Part shown: positions 53,661 to 64,000 of the stretch, piece by piece | How positions within the stretch are numbered: the first letter of the stretch is position 1 | How the letters are laid out: each line of letters opens with the position of its first letter | NCBI GenBank assembly: GCA_034231615.1 | Contig: CM067298.1 | Span: forward strand, 49,829,832-49,893,831 | Direction: 5' to 3' | Source: Meghimatium bilineatum | Taxonomy: Eukaryota > Mollusca > Gastropoda > Stylommatophora > Philomycidae | Length of the DNA: 64,000 nucleotides | Program-made: the position numbers and the translations under genes | Notes under the pieces: model-generated | What the model saw: only the letters and a program-made list of their open reading frames with translations | Told to the model about the DNA's origin: nothing | Databases searched by the model: none

Positions 53661-54720
53661 TACCTGCCCTTGTGCTAAATGATTATCCTACATATAATTA
53701 GAGGCCATCATGACATCTTCGCTGACATGCTTGTATAGACACATTTTCTATGTCATTGCAGATGATTCATATATAAGTGTTGGTATAACGTCTAAAAAAC
53801 GAGAAAAAAATCTTGCACCTGCTAGTTGTATAACCCATATAAGCAGTGGTGTCAGGGGACTGGCAAGAGGTCTAGATATTATTTCAGGATCAAAATCAGT
53901 GTACCTGTACAGCGTCTAGCCGGCGTGCTGTTGTGCTATGATATCACTCTGACTGGCCGACCATACCAAAGTGTCTGAGAGGCCTCAGGCAGGTCTAAAC
54001 ATGTTTCATGACTCGTACATATTCGTCGATATGACGAATCAGGATGTAATCTGGATGTAATACATATAAAACACGTGACAACATTCGTGTCTGAACACGT
54101 TATCATGACATGACGTTACATGTCGGTACCTAAAAACATAAAACCGTGTCACAACAGAACCCTGACCCTGAAGTTTAGGGTGCGTAGAATAGGACTACTG
54201 TCCTTGTAACAGTAGTAGGAAGAACTAAGCCATTTTAAATATGAGGTTTCCGTTCTTATATCAATTTATCATATGATTTATGATGTAATCTGAGATCAAT
54301 AACCGTTGATTCGGAAACCGCTGATGATGATGATGATGATAGATAATAGTAATGATCTTGTTATATTATAAACCCATCAACAGCTCAGGTCTCTTGTATA
54401 GTGGCGCACTTTGTTAGACTGTAACATGTCCATCCTGTGATGCTACGCCAGCTCTCATAAGTATCTGTCACATCCATTGGTCAGTCGTCTATAAATAACA
54501 GTAGAAGAGACAGTATGACGGTCCGGCCCGTGTCATGATCCCATCACGTCCCACCCCTCATCGCAGGTACTTATAACACATAAATATACCCGATGTCACC
54601 TGGATTCTGTTTAGGAAGAGTAACTGCTTGTAGTTTATGGTGCAGAGAATAGGACCACTGTCTTTTTAAGTTAGTGGGAGGAGACTAAAGAAATCTGGGG
54701 GATATATTATCTGGTGTTAT
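53661..54720. other. Unassigned sequence
   Basis: A (TGA)n run at 54322-54345, and two similar 50-base blocks (54180-54230, 54640-54690) sharing AATAGGAC and ACTGTC. No coding feature. Confidence 0.4.
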
Positions 54721-55995
54721 GTGGAGTGGAAGTCAGGTTATGAGACCATGATTGGTATTGAGTTTAACCTAAAGGATCTAGATAAAGTGCAAAACCAGGC
54801 ACTTAGAATAATGTTGGGAGTAATGAAATCAACACCCATAGCAGAGATGCAGAAAATGGGAAGAATGCAAACACTTGGCGAACGCAGAGACACAAAAGTA
54901 CTAATTCAAGCAGAAAAGTTTCAGTGTATGCCAAGTCATCCATTGAAGGAAAGATTCCAAAACCTAGAAATGGGGCGACTGAAAAGAAGCTGCTTTATCA
55001 ATCAAGCTAAAAGACTCCGTATACAACTTACAGACCTATCTGAAGTTGACAGCCCCTTAAGGTCTGTACCAGAACAAACCCCATGGAGTGAAAGGCATGG
55101 AATGTCAATATACATTCAGACCCATGTGAAAGGAATACTAAGCGAGGACGAACTGAACAGTGTGCAGCGGAAGACAGTCACCCTCAGTTTCCTGGATGAG
55201 GAATATCCACAAGATATATGGGACAGAGTATACACAGATGTGTCAGCACAGAATGCCGTGGGGAATGGAGGTGCAGGTGTATATCCACACAAGCCTAGAG
55301 ATACAATCAGAACACAGACAGGAAAATTCTGCAATAAGTATGATGCTGAAATCTAGGCAATTAGTGTGGCAGCTAAAAACTACTGAACTCCAACTATTAC
55401 CTACAGCCTGTAGTATTCCTGACAGATGCAAGGTCAGTGCTTCAAGCTCTCCAGTCTGGAAAACTAACAGACTTAAAAAAAACTACTTAGCGAATTGTCT
55501 TACCAGTGTAGGGTAACCATGCAGTGGATACCCTCTCACTGCGGAATACCAGGAAATGGAAAAGCAGACCAACTAGCTAAGGAAGGTGCTGCCGAAGACC
55601 AACCAGATATACCAATCACCTACCATCAGAAAAAAACAGATGATCAAGTCAATAAGAAAGCCACAAACACCAACACAAGATGACTATCATATTATGAACA
55701 GACCAGAACAAGTTATAATTCTACGTCTCAGAACAGGACACAACCGACTCCGCAGTCACATGTACACAAAGTTCAAGATTTTCAACACGGCCATGTGTAC
55801 ATGTGGACAGGCAGCACAGAGTGCCAAACATATACTTCAAGAGTGTTCTGAGCATGAAACGCTGGAGGAAACAACACTATAGAATCAAAACTCTATGGGA
55901 CACTGTATGAACTACAAAAGACAGTGAGATTTATTAAGGAGACAGAATTACAGATATAGACATGTTTCAAGTGACCGAAAGAAGAAGAAGAAGAA
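54721..55995 (+). mobile_element. LINE-A copy 3, 5'-truncated: RT end, RNase H, tail
   Basis: A 211-codon frame: LDKVQNQALRIMLGVMKSTP, AEMQKMGRMQTLGERRDTKV, then the RNase H start VYTDVSAQNAVGNGGAGVY. The second RNase H Asp lies in a frameshifted stretch; MQWIPSHCGIPGNGKADQLA, LRLRTGHNRLRSHMYTKFKI and CTCGQAAQSAKHILQEC follow. Ends at about 55960 and a GAA tail (55977-55994). It contains exactly the segment deleted from LINE-A copy 1. No target duplication seen. Confidence 0.87.
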
Positions 55996-56468
55996 TCCTA
56001 AAGGAAAATTACATAGCATACTCCAGCCAAGCTTTAGGGTCTGGTATCACTCTGAGATATATTTTTTTCATTTCTTATTATGTCTTTTCTTGCGATGTCC
56101 TACGACCTGGTATCCAGTGATTTTCCCGTTCAGCACCTACAGACTTAATTTTACGCATCCAGCGATTTCTGCGTGCTCGCAATTATTTGTTTCTGTGCAT
56201 TCCTATTCCATAAATTTAGTTCCAACCTGTAGGATCTGTGTTTTTTGTTCTTAGACGATTATAGGTGGAGTGTATTTCATTCAAGTTGTTCCGACTCGCA
56301 AACTCCCTATCTTCGATACAGACAAAAAATGGCGTCTCGACTACTCCAGTTAATGGCTACGTTCACAGCGTAGAATTTCTTCGCAAAGAGACAACCGTAA
56401 GTCAAGAATAGGGAATGTCCATCCCTAGACAAAAAGTCTGAGACGGCACGCGAGACGGAGGAATCCAA
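55996..56468. other. Unassigned; may contain the LINE-B leader
   Basis: Non-coding sequence just before LINE-B; its 5' boundary cannot be placed because no target duplication was found. Confidence 0.4.
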
Positions 56469-59367
56469 ATGGATCAACGGCTCAAACGGCGAAACAGCAA
56501 AGTGTGTGGCGCACAAGACGCAAGTTCTGGGCATAATAATGAATATTGGCTGGCCACCGTGGAAACGACTGGGACCTTACCACGTACACCCCAAAGTCAA
56601 GCAACGGATGAACAACATCTAAAGTTTAGGAAACAACATATTAGAATAGGAACATGGAATGTCAGAACACTACACCAATCAGGAAAGCTAGAAAATTTAA
56701 TATTAGAGGCAGAATCATTAGATGTAGATATTCTAGGAATAGCAGAGACAAGATGGAAAGATGCTGGGTACACAAGAAAAGAAAATTTTAGTTTTATACA
56801 TTCAGGAGGAGATTACCATGAACGAGGGGTAGGAATTCTGATCAGGGAAGAAATAGAAAAATATATCAGCGGGTACTGGACATATAATGACAGAATGATG
56901 TTGCTAAAGATCAAAGTAAAACCGTTTGATCTGGCCATTATACAAACATATGCACCAACTACAGATTACACTGAAGAAGAAATAGAACAGTACTACGAAG
57001 ATCTACAACAACTACTCAAACCAGTAAAATCAACAGACATTTTAATAGTCATGGGAGACATGAATGCAAAAATAGGAAAAGGAAGACATAAGAACATTGT
57101 AGGGCAATTCGGACTAGGGACAAGAAATGACAGAGGAGAAAGACTTATACAGTTCTGTGAGGAGAACAATATGATCATATGTAATACATTCTTTGAACAT
57201 GAAAATAGAAGATTATATACATGGAAAAGTCCTGGAGACAGAAAGAGGAACCAAATAGATTACATTATGATTAACAATAGATTTAGAAATAGTGTCAAAA
57301 ACATCATAACATATATATGCAGATATCAACTCTGACCATAATCCAGTGCTGTGCAAAATAAATGTCAAACTTAAAAAGATAGTAAATAGAGGAGTCCAAG
57401 AACCACAGATAGACGCATCAGCACTAAAACAACAAGACATACAACAAAAATACCTGGTAGATGTAAGGAATAGATATGAACATCTAATGATAGAGTGCAT
57501 GGAACAATACAGAAGTGAAAATCCAGAAGAGAAAATAGACAATAAATGGGAAAGCCTAAAGAAAAGTATTCAAACATCAAGTAAAAATTTACCAACAAGA
57601 AATACCAAGAACAAACAAACATGGATGACAGATGAAATATTAGAGAAAATGACAGAAAGAAAGAAAGCTAAAAATACACCAAAATATTCAAGTATAGACA
57701 AGGAGATACGTAACATGTGCAGAACAGAGAAAAAACAATGGCTAGAAACAAAATGCAGTGAAATAGAGGAGATGTCCATACAACAGAAGACAAAATTAAT
57801 GCATAAGGAGATAAGGCTGATCACAAATAAGAAAAATCCTGTAAATGGGGGTGGCTGCATTACAGATAAAAATGGTAAATAATATTTGATAAAACAGAAG
57901 CACTCACAAGATGGGCAGATTATGTAACAGAACTGTTTGACGACCAACGCAACAAAAAACCAACAATACACAACAATGATGGACCAGCAATACTGAAATC
58001 AGAAGTAGAACATGCAATAAATTCAATAAAATGTGGAAAAGCTGCAGGCTCTGACAACATAACAGCAGACATAATAAAAACTCTAAATGAATTTGGTGTA
58101 GATAATATAACAGAAATTTGCAATGAAAATACTTCTCAAGATAGAATTACATGAAAGAATTAAGAACAAGATAGACATGGAGGTCGGTGAAGAACAATTC
58201 GGTTTTAGGAAAAACAAAGGAACCAGAGAAGCTATACTGAGTATCCGGCTAGTGATAGATAAATATATAGAAGTCCAAAAAGGTATCTATATTTGCTTCA
58301 TAGACTACAGCAAGGCCTTTGACAGAGTCCAACTTGAAAAATTAATCAAATGTCTTCAAGAAATAGGCATAGATGGAAAAGACATCAGGCTAATTAGAAA
58401 TATATATTGGGAACAAACTGCATCAATAAGGTGTGAAAATAGCTACTCTCCATACATAGAAATAAGAAGAGGGGTAAGACAAGGATGCATTTTATCACCA
58501 AGCCTATTTAATATCTACACAGAGAATATCTTTAAAAATATAGAAGAAACACCAGGACTCAAGATCAATGGGAAAATAATAAACAACATTAGATATGCAG
58601 ATGACACTGTTCTTTTAGCAGAAAGTGAACATGAACTACAAAGACTAATAGATCAAGTCAATAAATCAAGTAATGAATATGGACTGGATATAAACATTCA
58701 AAAAACAAAAACCATGATAATCAGCAAAGACACAGAAGAACAGGAGGTAAACATAAACATACAGGAAGAGAAACTACAACAAGTAAAACAGTATCAATAT
58801 CTTGGAAACATAGTCACAAATGATGGCAGATGTGAAACAGAAGTTAAAAGGAGAATAGGAATGGCTAAAAGTACCTTCAATGACATGAGGAAATTATTAA
58901 TATCTAAACAAATTACAAACAAGTTAAAAATTAGAATTATAAAATGCTATATCTATTCCATATTAATGTATGGCTCAGAAACATGGACACTAAATAAACA
59001 ATTAGAAGACAAAATTGATGCCTTTGAGATGTGGGTATATAGAAGAATAGGGAGAACATCATGGAAAGAGAAGAAAACAAATAAAGAGGTGCTAAAGACA
59101 CTTAATATGAAGAAAGAACTACTAAGAGAAATAAAGATCAGGCAAATAAAATACTTTGAACACATTAAAAGACATGACACCCTATTGAAGACCTTACTTG
59201 AGGGTAAAGTCAAAGGGAAGCGAGCAAGAGGTAGGCAGAGATACAAGTGGGAGAGTAACATTACACGATGGACAGGTTACAGTCTAGCAGAGTGCACCAC
59301 CAAGACAAGAGACAGGAGATGTTGGAGATACGTTGCAACCAACCTTCGATGCGGAGATGGCACTTGA
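56469..59367 (+). pseudogene. LINE-B ORF2: endonuclease and reverse transcriptase, broken
   Basis: Endonuclease motifs: IGTWNVRTLHQSGKLENL, GIAETRWKDAG, IQTYAPTTDY, VMGDMNAKIGKG, RNQIDYIMI and, after a frameshift in the ATATATAT run at about 57308, NSDHNPVL. RT motifs: GKAAGSDNITADIIKTLNE, then a deletion near 58120 that removes the next fingers motif (xLPKKxxxxxCxxYRxIS), then EQFGFRKNKGTREA, CFIDYSKAFDRVQ, RRGVRQGCILSPSLFNIY and IRYADDTVLLAE, and a long C-terminus with YGSETWTLNKQLEDKIDAFE. A third shift at about 57880. The last 414 codons are intact. Confidence 0.9.
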
Positions 59368-59380
59368 TGATGATGATTCC
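56469..59380 (+). mobile_element. LINE-B: APE-type non-LTR retrotransposon, near full length, GAT tail
   Basis: Endonuclease (56469-57350), linker and RT (57346-59367), then a (TGA)4 run that doubles as the stop codon and tail. The last bases GATGGCACTTGATGATGATG are shared with the antisense copy at 59725-60430. No RNase H. Clade uncertain: RTE- or CR1-like. Confidence 0.87.
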
Positions 59381-59724
59381 TATCCCAAGATTTCCTCGTT
59401 CAAGTTAGACCTGCCGATTGATTTAGTTTTTCAGTTTCCCGCCAGATGTCACGTGTTATCGCGTGTGAAAGGATTTCGCGCGCAAAAGAGTGCTTTGTTA
59501 ACTAGTAATAAGATATTTTGTTTGTGTTGTTTGTGTGATGTATTCACTGCTGTGATAAATAACTGTAGAAGAATATATGTATTTAAAATACTGATAATAT
59601 TCTGCATTTTGTTTTGAGATAAGATCAGAGTTACCATATATGTAATTGAAGGACAGTAATGGAATTGAAGGAAATCTGATGATGATAGCGATAACGTGCC
59701 TGGCATTACGTGCATGACAATACA
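59381..59724. other. Unassigned spacer between two LINEs
   Basis: Unique-looking; includes a CpG-rich patch TTTCGCGCGCAAAAG near 59475. No gene. Confidence 0.4.
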
Positions 59725-60430
59725 TTTTAACAACATCATCATCATCAAGTGCCATGCCGGCTGGCGTAGGCGGTCATGGCTCTCCACAGCTCTCTGTCCA
59801 GATTATTATGTAGCAAAGTCGTTGTTGTTTCTTTGCCGTGCCAGGTTGTCAACCTGTCTAATATTTTCTCACGTTGTCGCCCTCTGTCTATGGTGCCTTC
59901 AATCTTGCCTGTTGTGACTATCTTCTCTAAACCTGCCTGTCTCATGAAGTGGCCAAAAAAAGATTGCCTTTTTCTTATATTATTGATTAAAGTCCGTCTC
60001 GCATTTAACTCTTTCAACACCTCTACATTAGTTTTTCTGGCAGTCCATGGTATTCTCAGCATTCTTCTGTAGAACCACATCTCTGTTGCCTCCAATCTCC
60101 AACTTTCCAGTTTGTTTATTGTCCAAGACTCGCACCCATATGTTAGTATAGGGGTTATATAGCACTGCATAACTCTCTTTCTCTCTTCTAATGACAAAGT
60201 CATATTACACAGTATATTTTCATTTTTCTGAATGTTGTTTTTGCCTGTTCTATTCTGCATCTTATTTCTATTGAACTTCTTCCATCTGCTGTAATCATTG
60301 CAGCTAGATATTTGAATTGGTGGACCTGGTTTAATACTATATCATTCACTTTGATCGTTCAAGGTGTGTTATTTTGTTTCTTTGAAATAACCATTACTTC
60401 TGGGTTTTTTTAACAACAGTTCCGGAAAAA
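59725..60430 (-). pseudogene. LINE-B relative, C-terminal part, antisense
   Basis: 171-codon frame (60260-59745): MQCYITPILTYGCESWTINK, ATEMWFYRRMLRIPWTARKT, VEVLKELNARRTLINNIRKR, SFFGHFMRQAGLEKIVTTGK, and a terminal WRAMTAYASRHGT. The stop lies in the (TGA)n tail, as in LINE-B. 5' part to about 60430 is degraded. Confidence 0.87.
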
Positions 60431-60489
60431 AATACGCTGACAGAGGGTTAATAGTCTCTCTCTGTATATAATTTTATATGTTCTAATCT

Positions 60490-60665
60490 CAATAATGAAG
60501 GGCAGAGTACCCTGTTAGAGAAGAAAGGGCAGACCAAGAAGACGACTTACTGACGTCATTAACATAAATGCATCGTTGCAAAATACAAGACTCACCACCC
60601 AAGACAGAAGGGGGTTCATGGAGTTTATTTGGGAAGACAACGTTCTGGAGAGATTACATCAAATG

Positions 60666-60675
<10 letters not shown>
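60490..60675 (+). pseudogene. LINE tail
   Basis: RRKGRPRRRLTDVININASL then FMEFIWEDNVLERLHQMT: same terminus as 11390-11545. Followed by (CT)n at 60669-60698. Confidence 0.7.
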
Positions 60676-60696
<21 letters not shown>

Positions 60697-60873
60697 TCTG
60701 ATGAAAACGTCCTTTCATCAGATTAAATATTTATTGAAAGGGTACTGAACATGACAGGGGCCTAGAGCTCCATTACAAGATTATATAAAGTATGTTTTTT
60801 TAACTAGTTACTATTTCATATAGGGTCTTAGATGGGTAGAAGAATCACATAATAACGAAAGATCTCTTTATGA

Positions 60874-61488
60874 ACGCATGTGGTTGCGTCTGTGGGTCTC
60901 ACCAATGGCCCACTAGACAAACCACCCATGTAACAGAAAACCTTAGTAGATGACATGCCGTTATATTGAGGTTATTTTCTTATAGAAGCTTATGCCACGT
61001 CATCAATACAAGTATGCTCATTGTGCTGTTATTTTGTTGTTGAATTGTGTTTCATGTTTACTTAAATATATGTATGCACCCTCTGTGGTTGGGAAGGAGC
61101 CAGAAATGAACTGTGCAGGACTGGGGAGGAGGAAACTGACAGCACTGGTTTTTCCTATAGCTGAGACCCATCATAGAGGCACAGTGACTCAGGACCAGAC
61201 AATCCTTTTGACGTGAACATTTGATTGCATGCCTAGAGCAATAGATAAGTTCGGCATAACCAGTAGTCATTTGGTGGCAGGGAATGAGCACAGTGAACCC
61301 TAGCTTGGCTACAGTGGCTCGGAGCAGTGCATAGGCTGAAACCTAACTTCCTGAAGGTGTGAGTTATTCTCTGGCTCTGTCCCGGGGTGGGCCCAAATTC
61401 CAGACTTCCCAGCAATATAATGCCATTTAATGGCATTTGAGTCAAATGTCATGAGCCCATAGACCGCTGGATCAGCAACCAACCAACC
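60874..61488 (+). mobile_element. SINE-C copy 2, 12-bp target duplication
   Basis: ATCTCTTTATGA at 60862-60873 and 61489-61500. Same start (GTTGCGTCTGTGGGTCTCAC), body and AACCAACC tail as 39938-40560, with a somewhat longer insert near 61235. Also carries TGGCTACAGTGG and GGCTCTGTCCCG. Confidence 0.9.
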
Positions 61489-61500
61489 ATCTCTTTATGA

Positions 61501-62034
61501 GAATTACATTAGTATGGGACAGATTCTGGGGGATCTACATAGGAACCAAGCCGTGTGCAAACGGGATGCAACATGATGTCATTGATATATTTGCATTTTG
61601 AGGATAGATGGATGGATACACAGTGGTACTGAGACAAGGCAGAACGTGTTTGCAGATGATTCAAGGGCTACTTGTCCGGAAGACATACAGTCGTGTACGT
61701 AACATCAACGATCACCATGGGTTATAGATTACATTCCATGTAGCATAGCATTAACACTATTGTCTGGAAAAACACAACGGTTCCATCTATTTATAAACTA
61801 TTTTGATTTTTCAGTTAGAAAATGTTTTATAAACATGTGTGTGGGCATGTTTTTATGCAGCAGTGGTTTATATATTAAAATATACGGCATAAGCTGATAT
61901 TAGTATTTTCGTTATTCTAGTAAAATTTATACCTCACGCAAGCAAGAGCATTGTTCACCATATGATGATATATGGTTGTAGCATCCCGGGAAATTTCAAC
62001 CAATCATGTAAGTCTTGTATTCCTTAGATATAAC
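61501..62034. other. Unassigned sequence
   Basis: Nothing recognised. Confidence 0.4.
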
Positions 62035-62199
62035 CAGGGCCGGATTTATACTTGATAAGGACCTACGCTATTTGAGATATGGGGCCCTTTATAAGTCCAG
62101 ATTTATATGTCAGTGCCAAATATGATTTTCGGATACCTAGTGCTATATCTCGTTTCCCTAAGCTATAACTTGTGTAGCTTATACGTAAATCCAGGACTG
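62035..62199. mobile_element. GGCCC-type MITE, 165 bp
   Basis: CAGGGCCGGATTTA at the left, TAAATCCAGGACTG at the right: 14-base inverted termini with a few mismatches. Inside: ATGGGGCCCTTT and AGCTTATACGTAAATCC. No convincing target duplication. Confidence 0.7.
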
Positions 62200-62379
62200 A
62201 ACATAACTTGTATATATCTGATTATTGTTTCACACATACTTATGTAAACACATTTTAACCCCCTCTTTTTGTTCTTTCGTTCCCTAATAATGTATATAGC
62301 TGAGGCCATATTTCTTGTATAAATTTGAATAATTTTCTTTCAGTATTTTTATTTTTATCTTTTCTACAAGTATTCTTGT

Positions 62380-62625
62380 ATATATACACATTTCTTCGAA
62401 TGTGGCATATGGTTTAACATCCATTAGCTTATCTGAGGACCAGTATCAGTATGTTACTGTCTCATAGTTTGTGCACTCAAGAAGGAGGTGCTCTGCTGTT
62501 TGGTTCGCTTGATCACAAATGGAATTAACATTTGTCAAGTTTGCGTAGACTTGCCTACTTAGTCATTTGGGTCAAGATCTGAGTCGAAATATAATGATAT
62601 GAACGTATGTGTTAAGCTGATGGTA
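62380..62625 (-). pseudogene. RNase H-type LINE, Cys-rich tail, antisense
   Basis: Minus strand reads VYANLTNVNSICDQANQTAE then HLLLECTNYETVTY: the CDxxxQTxEHLLLEC motif found after RNase H in these LINEs. Confidence 0.6.
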
Positions 62626-62839
62626 ATCGTCCCGTGAGGTTCAGTTAGACTTTCATTGTGATTCATAATACGGCTATTTGCCACAAATAACTGATTGATA
62701 CAGCAAGTTGTTGAATGTTAGCACCTTATTTAGCAAGGTTAATGATGCCATCTCTCATTTCCTTCTATTCCCAATTGGGAAACCAATTTTAAAATACGAT
62801 TATACAATATTTACAATATAAAACATGAACATTTGAACA

Positions 62840-63965
62840 CACGTTTTATTTACGCTTGAATGGTGGTAAATAACTTTGCCTTCCTCTGTATCTTCTCCCC
62901 TTAATCTTTGGATGGTCACTAAATGTTGACATTTTTCATTTCTCATCACATGCCCTAAAAATCTTGCTTCTGTTTTTTTTTAAATGTTCGATAGAATCTG
63001 TCGTTTTATTCCACTATCTCTGAGAAATTCTACATTCGTTTTCTTGGTTCTCTGTGGAATTTTCTTCATTATTATTTAAAAGAAAAAACACATCTCAGTG
63101 CCTCCAGTTTGTGTTGGACAATTTTGTTTGCTGTCCATGCTCCATTTCTATAATGAAGGATTAACACAATATAACCTAGCACTCGAACTTGTTTATCATT
63201 AATATTACTTTATTTGCATAGAATATTTCTCATTTTTGAAAATGTTGATTTTACCTGTGCTATCCTGCTATGATCTCATTGAGCACCTACCATATGATGT
63301 TAAAATGGTGCCAAATACTTGACTTTATCAGCTTGATTTAACATTTTATCATTGATAGTAATACTGCCTTTTGACGGTGTGTCTTTGAAACAACCATTAC
63401 TTCTCTTTTGTTTACTTTTTAAGCTGATGCCTTTGTTGCAACTGTCTTCAACTACCGTGTCTGACAGGGCTGGAAATAGTGTTCACTCCCTCCAATCATA
63501 ATTGTATCGCCAGCATATCTTAGATTATTCTTACTCTAACTTTCAACTGTTATTCCAGAGATCCGTTCTATGTTTCGCATAATAGCCCCTCTGTATACAG
63601 GGGGCATAGCATTAAAGAGAAAAGATCTGGTGATATTACACATTCTTGTCTTACGCCCATACCTATCTATTGGAATTTTACTGTCAGATCTCATCGCATC
63701 TATTTGTTTCCAATATATACTTTTTACTACCTTTAAATCCTTTCTATGAACATTGAGTTTTCTAACATTTTTATCATTTTTGAATGCTTCATCATGTCAA
63801 ATGCTTTATTATGATATATTAAGCACAAGTACATGTTATTTTGTACTTCTATTTAGTTTGCCCTCTCCATCAATGTTCGTAACATATTTAGGGCATTTCT
63901 TGTGACTTTTCCTTCCAGAAACCCACATTAAATACTTAAATATTTCTGGTTTTAATTTTCCTCTT
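62840..63965 (-). pseudogene. LINE reverse transcriptase, degraded, antisense
   Basis: Minus-strand pieces: KAFDMMKHSKMIKMLENSMF (motif A), NITRSFLFNAMPPVYRGAIM, LRYAGDTIMIGGSEH (catalytic YADD now YAGD), then a basic C-terminus with KGRRYRGRQSYLPPF. Many stops. May extend past the right edge. Confidence 0.72.
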
Positions 63966-64000
63966 ATTTGTCTCATGACAGGATCTTGATATCTAGCTCA

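Noticed and set aside
57570..57971. 133-codon minus-strand open frame, membrane-like
   Set aside because: Shadow of the LINE-B coding strand.

Overview
The window is AT-rich animal genomic DNA: spliced exons with GT/AG junctions, introns of 1 to 13 kb, dense microsatellites, and stacked LINE, SINE, Penelope-like and mariner remnants. Several mobile proteins resemble families I associate with molluscs: a LINE with an RNase H tail, a LINE tail with the motif YREHKTN, and a transposon carrying a RAG1-N-terminal-like zinc module like one described in a sea slug. A mollusc or close lophotrochozoan is my best guess, from memory of families rather than from a search.

The only host gene I can support is on the minus strand from about 44.75 kb to 2.84 kb and runs off the left edge. 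It is an SLC17 (sialin/VGLUT/phosphate-cotransporter) member of the major facilitator superfamily. Nine coding exons (44503-44671, 30891-31135, 24317-24420, 20333-20462, 19262-19349, 14890-14979, 11987-12123, 10254-10406, 2836-2968) join in phase to 416 codons plus one base, from an ATG with an in-frame upstream stop to about the ninth membrane segment. The C-terminal exons are outside the window or not recognisable.

The introns are filled with mobile DNA. Intron 1 (31.1-44.5 kb) holds a decayed minus-strand transposon (37.9-41.4 kb). Its protein begins with a C-x2-C...C-x2-C module like the RAG1 N-terminus and continues into a DDE-like region; a 623-bp SINE and a 41-bp minisatellite interrupt it. 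Intron 2 (24.4-30.9 kb) has an antisense RNase H LINE and a 2-kb decayed minisatellite. Intron 3 has Penelope-like GIY-YIG sequence and an antisense LINE. Introns 4 to 7 hold LINE tails and SINE pieces. Intron 8 (3.0-10.3 kb) has a LINE with exact 19-bp target duplications inserted into an older LINE, a second 5'-truncated copy, a 43-bp minisatellite and Penelope-like reverse transcriptase.

From 44.75 kb to the right edge I see no host exon. The region holds an internally deleted mariner with perfect 31-bp inverted repeats nested in a LINE (47.5-48.4 kb), a near-complete but broken LINE (56.5-59.4 kb), antisense LINE fragments, the second copy of the 615-bp SINE (60.9-61.5 kb) and a MITE (62.0-62.2 kb). 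Every mobile coding region I checked carries stops, frameshifts or deletions, so none looks autonomous.
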